Shown piece after piece: positions 1 to 11,039 of a stretch of 64,000 bases of DNA. Location: positions 26,064,421-26,128,420 of the forward strand of contig CM057156.1 of assembly GCA_029962745.1 (NCBI GenBank), read 5' to 3'. Under the pieces are notes generated by a model that was not told the origin of the DNA, ran no database searches, and saw nothing but the letters and a program-made list of their open reading frames with translations. Each line of letters starts with the position of its first letter. Within the stretch, counting starts at the first letter, position 1. This stretch comes from Echinometra lucunter (lineage: Eukaryota > Echinodermata > Echinoidea > Camarodonta > Echinometridae). Both the position numbers and the translations under genes were made by a program.

Positions 1-984
1 GGCCTAATTACTTTTACTTCACTAGGAAGACTATGCATTCTACCCTAGATAATTAAGCTGTCCTGCATGCCAACCTCTCCCAGCCAAGCAAGATCAGGGT
101 CACAGGAAATCTCTTCTCCAACTGATGAAGTCACTTAAAATTATCTTGCAAAAAAAGCCTTATATACTGGTATGATATAAAACACTATACTGACGACATA
201 CTACTATCATGAACAACAAGAATCTGATACTATGGATTTACCGGTCATCAATGCTACGCTAACAAAATTACTCTAAATCTAAACTGCTGATATTTTCCCC
301 CATTGATATCGCATGTAATATACGGTAAGCAGGTAAGTAGTCGTCTTATGAATTAATTATACGTATGGGAACTGGAGAATGTAGTTGTCAAGGGATTAAG
401 ATATTTACAATACAGAGCAGTTCTTCCGAAAACAGAACTGAAGTGTCTCTAGACTATTTTGAAAAGAAAAAAAAAGGAGAGGGTATTGGACAAAGTTCTA
501 AAACAGGTTATATAGCTGAAAATTTCCCGAAGAGACCAAAAGAAAGAAAAAAACAGATATTATCTTTTCTTTTTCTTCTTCAAATTCTAGCCTGTATACG
601 TACCAAGTGTCGAGTTCTTCCAAGTGTGATTTTTGATGGGGATTCCCCCCCCCCCCCCCCCCCCCGCGGGACGCTCCTAAACACATAGTTCATTAGCTTA
701 TTTATCGTAGATGTGTGGTCGCAATTCCTTTTGAACCCAACATCAACCTTTCAAACAGCATTATCATGATAGAGAACCCGATATAAAGTCTCGATTCACC
801 CTTCCAACGCGCTGGGTGCATTATACTTTATCTGGTGTTAACCCACTTTTAATAGATACTCTTCGAAAGGTTAAAAAGGTGAATACTTATGGTCAGAGAT
901 GCTCTTTTGTCCAAATTCTTTAGCAGTTGACAACAAACAAATACATTATTTACATTAGGGCTATAGCCTACAAGACATTTTACT
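1..984. other. Gene-free left flank
   Basis: I see no supportable gene here. The stretch has short spurious ORFs and a long C homopolymer near 647-665, which underlies proline- or glycine-rich false ORFs on both strands. The remainder is AT-rich non-coding sequence. Confidence 0.6.
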
Positions 985-2343
985 CTGTGTGCAGGACATT
1001 AAAGCATTCTACTGTGTTGTAATGAAATATTCATATCACATAGGGCATTTCACCCCCTCAGTGCTATATCAAAGTAAGTTGAAGAAAATCTAGTTACAAT
1101 GGACATAGTATGATCGACTTTAAAAGCACATCAACTTCAGTAACCTTGATGACATCAGCAATACAGTAGGTGCAAATAGCTTCACTTCAAGTAAAATTTT
1201 ATGTTCATGCAGTATAATCACTAAGGTATACATAAACATTTTTTTTCATGTTATGATATTGTGCCATACAAAACATTACTGAATGAAGAAAATAATATAC
1301 AACTTCAGTTACCTTGATGACATCAGCAATACAGTAGGTGCAAATAGCTTCAATTCAAGTAAAACTTTATGTTCATGCAGTATAATCACTAAGGTATACA
1401 TAAACATTTTTTTTTTCATCTGTGTGCAGGACATTAAAGCATTCTACTGTGTTGTAATGAAATATTCATATCACATAGGGCATTTCACCCCCTTAGTGCT
1501 ATATCAAAGTAAGTTGAAGAAAATCTAGTTACAATGGACATAGTATGATCGACTTTAAAAGCACATCAACTTCAGTAACCTTGATGACATCAGCAATACA
1601 GTAGGTGCAAATAGCTTCACTTCAAGTAAAATTTTATGTTCATGAAGTATAATCACTAAGGTATACATAAACATTTTTTTTCATGTTATGATATTGTGCC
1701 ATACAAAACATTACTGAATGAAGAAAATAATATACAACTTCAGTTACCTTGATGACATCAGCAATACAGTAGGTGCAAATAGCTTCAATTCAAGTAAAAC
1801 TTTATGTTCATGCAGTATAATCACTAAGGTATACATAAACATTTTTTTTTTCATCTGTGTGCAGGACATTAAAGCATTCTACTGTGTTGTAATGAAATAT
1901 TCATATCACATAGAGCATTTCACCCCCTTAGTGCTATATCAAAGTAAGTTGAAGAAAATCTAGTTACAATGGACATAGTATGATCGACTTTAAAAGCACA
2001 TCAACTTCAGTAACCTTGATGACATCAGCAATACAGTAGGTGCAAATAGCTTCACTTCAAGTAAAATTTTATGTTCATGAAGTATAATCACTAAGGTATA
2101 CATAAACATTTTTTTTCATGTTATGATATTGTGCCATACAAAACATTACTGAATGAAGAAAATAATATACAACTTCAGTTACCTTGATGACATCAGCAAT
2201 ACAGTAGGTGCAAATAGCTTCACTTCAAGTAAAATTTTATGTTCATGCAGTATAATCACTAAGGTATACATAAACATTTTTTTTTTTTCATGTTATGATA
2301 TTGTGCCATACAAAACATTACTGAATGAAGATAATGATATACA
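985..2343. repeat. Tandem repeat array, 435-bp unit, about 3.1 copies
   Basis: The segment starting CTGTGTGCAGGACATTAAAG recurs at 985, 1420 and 1855, exactly 435 bp apart each time, with only a few substitutions between copies. Inside each unit a shorter block starting AACTTCAG occurs twice about 168 bp apart (for example at 1568 and 1736), so the unit is itself an internal duplication. The last copy lacks the GTGTGCAG segment and runs into the hairpin at 2318. Repeated 81-aa ORFs in the array are a by-product of the repetition and do not resemble a protein family. Confidence 0.9.
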
Positions 2344-2390
2344 ACACCATATATAATATGGTGCTGTATATCATTATCTTCATTCAGTAA
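2318..2390. repeat. 73-bp near-perfect inverted repeat (hairpin)
   Basis: The arms 2318-2352 and 2356-2390 are reverse complements over 35 bp with a single mismatch, separated by a 3-base loop. The left arm begins TTACTGAATGAAGATAATGA. This arm is the end of the last tandem unit, with ATAATGATATAC replacing ATAATATAC, so the array terminates in a snap-back of its own sequence. An alternating TA tract follows directly. Confidence 0.9.
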
Positions 2391-2401
2391 TAGTAAAATG
2401 T

Positions 2402-2404
<3 letters not shown>

Positions 2405-2441
<37 letters not shown>
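2405..2441. repeat. (TA)n microsatellite
   Basis: An uninterrupted alternating TA run of about 36 bases lies just after the hairpin. It could itself extrude as a cruciform. Confidence 0.95.
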
Positions 2442-2442
<1 letters not shown>

Positions 2443-2444
<2 letters not shown>

Positions 2445-3443
2445 CAAGTGATATCAACAGAAGCCCATTAGTGCCACCAATGAATTAAATTCAAAAGGCG
2501 TTAAGTGGCGGCCGCCAATTAGCTGGCGGCCATCACTTAGGCCTGTGCAATATTTCGCGGCCGCCATATAAAAAAGTGGGAGCCAACCAAGCAACCTCTT
2601 AAATCTTAATTCACTGATGGCAATAATGGATTTCCGAGGACATCAAGACAGTCGTGTGAAGTTTTACTGGTTTCATCAATGAAAATTGAAATTGTTTAAT
2701 ATCTCTTCACAAAAAAGGGCTTTATAGTGCATTCAATGTTGTAATTTGGATTATTATTATTGTTATTATTATTATTTTTATTATCATTATCATTATTACT
2801 ACTATTTATTCGGCATTTTCACAAGAGAAATAATAACAATATCAACAGAATGATTTGACAAGCCTTAAAAGAAGATCAATCATTAAATGCCTATATTTTG
2901 TAGCAGTCTTCTTGGCGCAACAATAGTTATTGCCTGCCGGGGGAGAGGAAAGCAAATTTAATCACTGTAATCATGAAGGTCCCACTTCCCGATCAACTGA
3001 TGCTCCCATCCGGGAGATCGGTGAAATATAGCATGAATGTAAGTATATGAACGATTAAAAAAAAATACAAACAATGAAATAAATAAACCAAGAATAACGA
3101 AAACAAATATATATATAACAAGTGGTCATGAACGTTTGAATGTTTCTAAAGTTGTAAAGTTTGTAGATGAATGCGACAGAAAAAGAGACAGATAAAATTA
3201 ATAATGACGCGCCGTCAAGAACATATTGACTGGAGTACAAGGAAATTAAGAGGAAAATGAAAAAAAAATACAACCGGACTACAGAGAATGAGAGAATGTA
3301 AATTGAGATGTTTAAAAAAAAAATAATAATAAAAGTGCACAAACTGTAGAGAAAATTAATAAGAAATTTTATAGAATTTGTTAAGATGTAGATAAGAAAT
3401 GTCCCGACATACCTGCTTGTTAATGAGGATTAGTGCATTAGCA
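2443..3443. other. Gene-free interval
   Basis: No gene is recognised. There is a GC-richer patch with repeated GGCGGCCGCC-like words (2506-2570), an ATT-rich microsatellite (about 2751-2810), and AT-rich sequence. A 95-aa minus-strand ORF (3055-3342) is A/T-composition noise. Confidence 0.55.
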
Positions 3444-3518
3444 AAGGGCAAGAGCGCACCAGTTGGGCTTCGAACCCGGACCTCCGATTACGAGACCACT
3501 ACTCTGTCACGGTGGCAT
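3444..3518 (-). repeat. tRNA-derived SINE relic
   Basis: Read on the minus strand, the sequence has an A-box-like stretch (GACAGAGTAGTGG) and, about 30 bases on, a good B box (GGTTCGAAGCC). This is the internal RNA polymerase III promoter arrangement of tRNA-derived SINEs. No complete cloverleaf with a paired acceptor stem is apparent, so it is not called a tRNA gene. A related weaker copy lies at about 20,508-20,570. Confidence 0.55.
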
Positions 3519-4039
3519 AGGCAGTAAAGAGCCATTTACATGGAGGTCACTCAGAGTAATGCATTTTGCAAAGCATGTAAAACAAAATACCTTCTTTTCA
3601 GGACCACAGATTTTGCATTTTATGGGACTCTTGCTATACTGAATACATATATTCTAAAGATATTTTTTTTAATTAAAAAAGAAATGAAAAGAGTTGTAAA
3701 GCAAGGTCTGTTGACAAGTTCCGTTCCCCACTCCCTCGAGAATCAATTGACATTGCCAGATGTAGCAATGCCTGATAGGCCAGTTCACAGTTAGCTCATG
3801 TCCCGAATGACCTCAAAATATCTTCAGATATTTAAACATGGAGAGATCCCTTTTTGGTGCACTTTGAATAGTCATTCCCAAAGTGACAGAGGTGCCTCAT
3901 GGATAGCTTTTATTTCCCCTTTTGAAAAGAATTGAATGCACCGTCGGTGCACAATAATTAGCACATATCAGTGGGTTTTAGAGAGTGTCCCAAATGACCT
4001 TTATCTGCTCATATGCTCAAATTGTATCCGTGAACTGGC
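3519..4039. other. Interval downstream of the GPCR gene
   Basis: No gene is recognised. The 3' UTR of the minus-strand GPCR should fall here, but I did not identify a confident polyadenylation signal. Confidence 0.4.
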
Positions 4040-4680
4040 TTATTGTTTTGAAGGGGTTTTAGAAGGAGGACTGGAGACAGAGACACAAAGCTCGTCTGCA
4101 CAGCACATACAACACAACGCCTGCCAAATGTGATTTCTATATTTCGAGCCCATGAAGGAGTAGATAAACGGATTAATGGCGCTATTGAGTAGCAGCAACA
4201 ACGCCAAATACGAGTGACCATCAAAAAATACCTTCCAGGGTACAGCCCCGGGGATCAGCGAAACGGTGTAGAATGCGTAAAACGGCAAGTTGCAGGCTAT
4301 GAACACGATAACCACTGTAACGACTATGCGCGTACTACGCGCACGTCGACTGGAGCGCTTCTTGTCGATGGGAGGAGGGCGTGCCATGTTGACGGCGGAT
4401 GTCGACGCACTGTTTGAAGCCGAACCATCCTCGTCAGATACATCGAGGGACACGTTCGCTTTGGGGCCGTGAAGGTAACTGACGCCGGGCTTCCTTCGCC
4501 GAAGCATGGCGATGATGGCCAAGTTGCAGTAAAGTACGATGGCCACGGGCAAGAAGAAAAGGACGGCGTTGCTGTAAATGCCAAAGACCAGGCGTCCGTG
4601 GACCCATGGAAAGATCACCCTGCAGTAAGAATCATTGTGGACCGAATACAGCAGGAGCGGAATGTGCAGAACGAACGAAA
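4040..4680 (-). CDS. GPCR exon 3 (TM4 end to C-terminus)
   Basis: 641 nt from acceptor CCATAG (4681) to the stop codon. It encodes the rest of TM4, extracellular loop 2 with a Cys (DSYCRVIFPW), TM5, a roughly 65-residue Ser/Lys/Arg-rich third loop ending KKRSSRRARSTR, TM6, TM7 (SAINPFIYSF) and a short tail. Confidence 0.92.
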
Positions 4681-7375
4681 CTATGGAAAATAACAGTGAA
4701 AAGAAGTGCCCATTGAAATAATCTATGCACAAACTATTAAACAAACAAACAGGTAGTAAATCAGTCGAAAATTTACCCCCAAATTATGCATATTAAAACA
4801 GCTTACAACCTGTTTGTGACCTTGAATGTATAGGTAGTGCCATTAAAATGAATTTACATAATGTGTTGTATACTTTTAAGATAATCAACGAATAAATTGC
4901 AGGGACAAGGAAAATGGTTTTATATTTCTATCGAGACACCCCCCCCCCCCCTCCTCCCCTTAGAAATGGCATGGCAAGACGGGCTTGGACAATGAAAATG
5001 GAGGGCACCTATTGCTGGTGCAAGAAGTGCCCCCCCCCCCCCCAACTTCCTTTGTCTGATCCCAACGTTCCGCCGCCTTATGTTTGGCGTCGTTTTGTCT
5101 TGGTGAGGCTAAACATGGGCTCAAGATATGGAAAACTGAATGATATGATAAAGGTGACAGAAGATTTGCTGATCGGGCAAAAAAGAGATGGTGGGGGTAA
5201 CAGAATGCAACATAAAGGCGTGCTAGTGTCATGACTAATGAAAAATCTTAACAGAAGAAGTGACACTGGGCAAAAATGCAGATCTGGGTTAAGATCGAGA
5301 TACAAGTGTTTCACTGTCAATAATGAAACAGAAATTTGCTTTCTGAGTCAGGCGTTAAACTAGGGCTGACAGTTATCCCTGGTTAAACCCCGATGTTCTC
5401 ACTCTATATTCAAAGATGTCATCATGATCGTTCGGCAACCCAGAATCTGACCCCTATTTTGCGGTAATTCATGCAAGTACATTTTCAGCCATTTTTACCC
5501 CTAATTTGGCACAAAACGGGTACAAATTGGCCTTTTTAAAAAATAAAAAAAAATAAAAAAAACTATTTTTCGCATTCCAGGTGCACTTTTTGCAAACAAG
5601 GACAAAAAAGAAACTTTTTTCAATTTCGAGTAGAGGTCTACAAGCTCAAAAACACCCTTTTTTCAGTTTGGAGTACAAGCTCATGAAAACAACCCCTTTC
5701 TACGAACGATCATGCGTACACAAAGTCAATACAGAGTGACAACACCGGAGGTTAAACAAAGACAAAAATATGGTATCGTGTAAATGCTGCTGTATCAAAT
5801 CATTAGCGAATCGACTTTCCGGCTCTCGTGACGGGGAGAGAAGGGGGACGGGAGTAAGAGAAAGAGAGGAGGAGGGGTGGGGGGGGGGAGGAACAGAGGA
5901 GGTCAGAAAGAGGAGAAGAAATTAGAGAGAGAAAGATTGAGGAGGATAAGAGAGGTGGAGACAAATGAATTAGTAAGAGAGAAAGAGAGAGAGAAATGGG
6001 AAGGGGAAAGCTTGAAACAAATATTAATAATATTATACGGTACTGTTTTCTTACCGAACCACACTGCAACGAGTGATATGAAGACCTTGGCTGGAGGTCT
6101 TTCTTGTAGGTTCTTCAGGGGTCTGACGATGAGCTTGAAACGGTCAATGGACAGGGCAGCTAAGGTCAATGATGACGTCTGGACGACCACCTGCATGTAT
6201 GACGACGATAGAATACGATGTTGGAAAAAGGAGTTAAAGTATGGGTTATCATGGGTGTCGTGTCGTGCAATGCCCCTTTGCTAGAGCATGTGAGAGGCAA
6301 GGCAAAAATGCTCTTTCCATTTTTAAGGGTGTTATATGCCTCCACCCACCATAGGGTTGTCCGTCCGTCCGTCCGTCCGCGTTTTGTTTTGTTTTGTTTT
6401 TGTTTTGGGTTTTTTTTTTTCAATTGGCAGGTCTACCAGTCATGGGTGTTTACTCTGGTTAACACGACAACCGAAGCATCATTTGAATTTAAAGTGAAAA
6501 ATAATAATCAAACATGGAACTAGTACGCATGTCCATATACGATGACGATCTGATTGGAGCATCGTGCCTGACTCAAATATTTCTCAGGCAGTGGAGAAGG
6601 TGCATACATTGTCTGCAGGACCAGGTAAGCCTGAATCCCATGACCGCGTGGCGCGTAACCGGGGTCATAATTCTGTAAACCGTTTAGAGATACATCGAAA
6701 ATAACTAACAAGAAATGTAAAATATTGCTATATACTTATTCGTAAACAAGCTTCGATTATTCAGACTCGAGTGATATTGAAGTTTTAAGGAATTCATAAC
6801 CTCTATTGTAGAATGATGGGTAGTCGTAGCGAAAATTCGCGTATAAGAATAAATAGTTGCAATCACGACTCAGAACATGAAGAAGTACAACAATCTAAGT
6901 AGCACATGATTGTACATCGCATCTTTTCATACAACAATCACCATATCTTGATAATCAGTTGCTTGATCTACGATCGTTAATAATTTGCTAAGAAAAACAA
7001 ATTATTGTGGAAAACATGATATATGGACTACGCATGTGTTTAACTTTTTTTTCACAGATTCTTGAACACTGCGGAAAGTTAATTAGGTGAAGCACGTACT
7101 AAAGCTAGAAAAGCACTAAATTTTATGTTTTCCTTTTGCACTTTTCCTAAGGACAAAGAGACAATATACGCTATATACAAGCACTGCGATATTATTATTG
7201 TTATTCTTATTATTGTTGTTATCATTATCATTATTAATATCATCATCATCATCATCATCATCATCACCACCATCATCATCATCATTGTCATTACAGAATC
7301 ATGGAATGAGCCTCATTAATCTGTATTCCTGTTACAATACCTACGGTATATTCAGATTTCTCATTTTCTTCTTCT

Positions 7376-7429
<54 letters not shown>

Positions 7430-8029
7430 CTTCCTCTTCTTCCCTTTTCGTCTTCTTTTTGTCTGTTTTTTTTCTATTCCTTTTAATCTTGTTTGCTCTC
7501 AAAAATTTCTGCTACAAAATTCAATTAAACAAAAACAAAGAGGATTAACAAAACCGAGATCAAATAATAGGAAAAAGGGACAATCATTACCGTGTGAAGA
7601 TAAACTGGAATACACTCCAATGCCGAGAATAAATCGAAATCGATGATGTTGCTGATCCGAGTTAGGAGGTTTTCGAGCAGGAGTATGAAGTCGGCGAGAG
7701 CCATGTTTAGGAAATGATAATTGGCTGCGCTGTGGAGGTCGTGAAAGAACGTGATCAGGAGAATGACCATGGTGTTGCCCAGCAAGCCGATGACATCTAC
7801 TACGATTTTGAAGTACAATGAGAACGCAGCAGCCAGGGGATTGCGGTCGTAATCGTGAGGATGTCCACCGCCATCATGGAAATCGTCGTAGGTGTCGTTC
7901 ACCGATTCGTCGAACGAAAGACCGAAGTCGACCGGTAATTGTGTCCGTAGTCGTGTTGGTGAATAACGTCACCATGGTTTCAGTCGTCAGCGAACCGTAG
8001 ATTGCTACCGCTTTGCCTACTTCCTCCAT
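4040..8029 (-). CDS. Class A (rhodopsin-like) GPCR, three coding exons
   Basis: Plasma-membrane receptor predicted to signal through G proteins; the ligand cannot be told. Coding exons on the minus strand are 7902(or 8029)-7591, 6190-6055 and 4680-4040. The junctions are GT-AG and keep frame (phases 0 and 1). Joined, they give 362 aa from position 7902. TM1 carries GN (LLGNTMVILL). TM2 carries NMALADF. A Cys follows at the start of TM3, and TM3 ends SIDRF in place of the usual DRY. TM5, a basic third loop, TM6 with FIACNLPFY (no CWxP Trp) and TM7 with NPFIY complete the bundle. The tail has a CCMCC palmitoylation-type cluster and Ser/Pro residues. TM7 has no opsin-type lysine. There is no ATG upstream of TM1 in this frame: a plausible N-terminus starting at 8029 (MEEVGKAVAIYGSL, with NTT) is in another frame. 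The gene is therefore either frameshifted (mutation or sequence error) or has an unseen 5' exon. Confidence 0.85.
5387..5751. mobile_element. TTAA-flanked MITE in GPCR intron 2
   Basis: TTAA at 5383-5386 and 5752-5755 brackets imperfect terminal inverted repeats of about 50 bp. The left end starts ACCCCGATGTTCTCACTC and the right end, reverse-complemented, starts CCTCCGGTGTTGTCACTC. There is no ORF. A TTAA duplication suggests a piggyBac-like source, but the termini are diverged. Confidence 0.5.
5823..5998. repeat. GA-rich (polypurine) low-complexity tract
   Basis: Almost unbroken purines (GAGAGAGG/GGAGGA words) on the plus strand inside GPCR intron 2. It generates false Glu/Arg- or Ser/Leu-rich ORFs. 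Confidence 0.85.
6055..6190 (-). CDS. GPCR exon 2 (TM3 with DRF, ICL2, start of TM4)
   Basis: 136 nt between acceptor CATGCAG (6191) and donor G|GTAAGA (6054). It encodes VVVQTSSLTLAALSIDRF, then a second intracellular loop and the beginning of TM4 (VFISLVAVWF). It joins exon 1 at phase 0 and exon 3 at phase 1 without loss of register. Confidence 0.9.
7189..7446. repeat. Compound microsatellites (ATT/ATC, then TTC)
   Basis: ATT/GTT repeats grade into (ATC)n around 7240-7290. After a short spacer comes (TTC)n at about 7367-7440. Both are in GPCR intron 1, and the long poly-Phe, poly-Ile or poly-Met ORFs over them are artefacts. Confidence 0.9.
7591..7902 (-). CDS. GPCR exon 1 (extracellular N-terminus, TM1, TM2, start of TM3)
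   Basis: Encodes an acidic, His/Gly-rich extracellular segment with an NDT glycosylation sequon, then TM1, TM2 and the TM3 Cys in ALECIPVYLHT. The donor is ACG|GTAATG at 7590. The true start is unresolved because the ATG at 8029 lies in a different frame. Confidence 0.85.
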
Positions 8030-9065
8030 CGAAAACTAATTTTATATCTATGTTTGTGGTATTTCTGCGATAAATGCTATTTTGAGATCCGACAGGAAAA
8101 AATGGTGTACTTTGGATATCTCTTTGACCCTTCTACGTCTGCGTATAATACATTCACGTCATGCACTGCCAGATAATTCGTACTCAAAAGCTACATCACT
8201 TGAACGTGCTTTACTTTTCGGAGATCTTCAGCGAAGTGATGCAGCCCTAGATAAGCAGGATGAAGAGTCTTCTATCCTTCGTAAAACCTCTTATCCTTTG
8301 AATGACATCAAAAGTTTGGGGTAAACAAGATACGTGAGCGCATGCGTGAACGATTTGGTCGAATAACGAGGCGCGACATAGATTTCAAAGAAACTACAAA
8401 ATGAAAAGACATGGACGGGAAATAAATGATAAAAGTGTAATTTCTTTAATTTTGCTTAAGGTACTGTCACATGGTTGTGCATGACATTGTGAACATTCCT
8501 ATCTCTTCATCTATGCGGCGGATCAAAGGAAGTAAAATTTCTCTTCCTCTCTGTCCTATAATACTGATGACCATTAAAACAGCCACGCTGCACGCCAAAG
8601 TGTTGGAAGGGCAAGGAAAATGCGCGCTGCAGGCGATTTTACAAATAGATCGTGGGTAGTTATTGTTGTAGATGCTGTAATGACTACACGTCCCTCGCAG
8701 TGGCGTAGACAAGTTCTTAGACCTGGGGGGGGGGGATGATTTGCCGTTCACGAGAAATCGAGGATCAATTTCTTATACAGATACACACACACGCACACGC
8801 ACACCCCCCCCCCCCCCCCACACACACGCGCGCGCGCGCACTTACACCCGAATGCACAGACATATACGCACCGTGACAAACGAATATAGAATATGGACTG
8901 ACACACATTATTGCATATTTGCATCACGCTATTTATCTTTTTTTAAATTTTTACACCACTTCAGAAAAGCTGTGACGGCGCCGAAATTACCCAAAAGTAA
9001 TATAAATAACTACCTAAATAACGATCGATATAGTTATGATAGTAATCGTCATTTCAGTAACATTA
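8030..9065. other. Interval between the GPCR 5' end and the retrotransposon
   Basis: No convincing gene is present. If the GPCR start is at 8029, its promoter would lie here. The sequence includes G and C homopolymers (about 8726-8735 and 8806-8820) and CA/CG dinucleotide runs (8780-8840). Confidence 0.45.
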
Positions 9066-9273
9066 ACGATGATGATGATGATGATGATGATGATGATAAC
9101 TATTATTATCATAAGCATAATCATAATAATACATTACTTATTATTATTATTATTATTGTTATCATTATTATCATTATTATTATTATTATTATTATAATTA
9201 TTATTATTATTATTATTATTACTATTGTTGTTGTCGTTGTTGTCGTTGTTGCTGTCGTTATTGTTGTTGTTAT
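9066..9273. repeat. Trinucleotide microsatellite abutting the LTR
   Basis: (GAT)n passes into (ATT)n and then (GTT/GTC)n, ending exactly where the 5' LTR begins. The retrotransposon therefore appears to have inserted into, or next to, a pre-existing microsatellite. Confidence 0.85.
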
Positions 9274-11020
9274 TGTGACAGGGGCAGTTTCACACTGCAT
9301 GTCACATATCTAATTACATGTACCTGATCCATGTTGTCCCTCTCACTCATCTCACCCCCCCCCCCCCCCCCCCTCTTGTACATTGTGGGTGATCCCTAGC
9401 TACAGCATAGCACTGCACTACTTGCAATGCAATGTGTCTGGTTCACCCTAGCCTTTGCTGTTTTTTATTTGCTGAAATAATCTTCAACAGTTTACCCATC
9501 ATCCTGATTTACATGGTAAGATTCAGGCATATGATATCTTTGCTTGTAATTCTTGTAAATATATTTCTATGATATAGTGTATATATTGATGTTTATTGAT
9601 TACTTGTGTCTGATGTTACATGTTCCCAAGAGCATGGACTTTTCAATGAAGGCTTTGATAATTGTGTGTCATTGGTTGATGTTGAGATGTAATTTGATTC
9701 TTGGAAACCTAACATTTATCTTAATAACCAAGTGTAGTCTAAGTTAATACAGTTAATACATGTTTTGCAAAATTCTTTAGGAAATATCCTTTAGACTGTA
9801 TGGCTGAAATATAGAGCTAAATGTTTTCATTTTGTGTTCAATATAATCTTTGTCAATCTGATCAAACAGCCAATCGGATCTAAACATACGACTGTGCATG
9901 TTGTATGTGGTGACAGTTTGTGTGTGTGTGTGTGCAAGAGAGAGAGGGAGAGAGAGCTTGAACTTAGAAGAAGTGTGTCTGTGTGTCTGTGTACAGATGA
10001 TTCTGTATAGAGCATAGGCTAGCATGGAATCTTTATCTCATATAACTACACACAAACATTCCTAGAGAGTGCATTGGTTAAAGACTTTCTTATTTCTTGT
10101 AATAGGGACTTTAAAAGTTGTTGTACTATTAGAATGTTGTTCACTTCATATTATGCATTATGAAATAATGATTTAGGACAAGATGATGTGTTGCATCATA
10201 GTGGTATTTGCCCTACATTTAATACCCTATCTTGGTCATTTGGTTCAGAGAAAAACCCATCTAGTTATACATGTATTTTCACCAGTTTACAAAATTCATT
10301 CGTTGTCATTTGTTGTAGAAAAACTGACAGTGTAGACTACAGTAAAGTAGGCCAATGGATCACTAACAACTCCCTGGTAATACAGGAGGCTGCTTAGCCG
10401 GGGTGAGTTAAAGTAAATGTGTACAGAGAAAAACTGAGGGACAGTGAATTTTCCAGTTTCTAAGTTGTTATTGTTAAGCCAGATAGGTTTGTTGAATTTA
10501 ATATTTTGTCATCCATTTACTATATGAATGAGGATGTGCATATACATGTGTGACTCTTGTTGGGTCAGCATCCTAGGTTGTTGATAGCTTGATTCAAAGT
10601 ATGTGAATTCCTGATCTAAACCCTTTGATTGCATTGTGATACTATGTATCTAGAAAATGTATTTGTTTGTCTAATAATTGGCTAGAGAATTGTAGGATAG
10701 AACTGCTGATTGGATATGACACCTTTGTTGAAAATAGCAATGATCAAACTATTGGTAGATGGGAGAAACGCCTAGTTTTCCATTTATTAATAGGAAAATC
10801 TCTTTGATATGTCATTCTTACCTTGAGTCTACTTGATTATTAAGGCTTACTTTTCCAAAGTAAATCATTATATTTGATGCACTGTACCTATGTTATGCGT
10901 TCATGCGTTTCTAAACGTATCTTGTTCATGTTTGTATCTCTGATACAGGTTTTTGATTCGGGTGTTGAATAAAGGATAGAAACCAATACAACGACTGGAG
11001 AGTAATTATTCCATGTCACA
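9274..11020 (+). mobile_element. 5' LTR of Ty3/gypsy element (about 1.75 kb)
   Basis: The boundaries are inferred. The left end TGTGACA (9274) and right end TGTCACA (to 11020) are perfect 7-bp inverted termini of the TG...CA type. The right end lies 2 bases before a tRNA-Ser-matching primer-binding site. An AATAAA sits at 10968 near the right end, as expected for the R region. The LTR cannot be confirmed by its partner, because the 3' copy would fall in or beyond the assembly gap. The sequence after the gap (from 16892) does not match it. Confidence 0.7.
10968..10973 (+). promoter_or_regulatory. Polyadenylation signal in LTR
   Basis: AATAAA, 47 bases before the inferred LTR end, is suitably placed to define the end of the R region. 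Confidence 0.5.
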
Positions 11021-11022
11021 TC

Positions 11023-11039
11023 TGGCGTAGTCGGCAGGA
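11023..11039 (+). promoter_or_regulatory. Primer-binding site, tRNA-Ser type
   Basis: TGGCGTAGTCGGCAGGA is exactly complementary to the 3' 17 nucleotides (including CCA) of the common metazoan tRNA-Ser ending CCTGCCGACTACG-CCA. It lies two bases after the LTR end, the standard place for priming minus-strand DNA synthesis. Confidence 0.85.

Noticed and set aside
365..688. 107-aa ORF ending in poly-Pro, and a poly-Gly ORF on the other strand
   Set aside because: Both depend on the C homopolymer near 650 and have no conserved content or splice context.
1283..1963. Identical 81-aa ORFs repeated every 435 bp
   Set aside because: They are produced by the tandem array and use an unremarkable AT-rich reading frame. 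A CRISPR array was also considered, but the units are long, eukaryotic and without spacers.
3444..3518. Functional tRNA gene
   Set aside because: A- and B-box-like words are present, but no paired acceptor stem or proper anticodon arm could be built; a SINE relic is more likely.
6520..6711. Minus-strand 63-aa ORF inside GPCR intron 1 as an extra exon
   Set aside because: Exons 1 and 2 join in frame without it, and its sequence does not fit between TM2 and TM3.
7198..7548. Poly-Leu/Phe ORF
   Set aside because: Translation of ATT/TTC microsatellites.
8741..9313. 190-aa ORF with poly-Asp and poly-Ile
   Set aside because: Translation of CA, GAT and ATT repeats that runs into the LTR.
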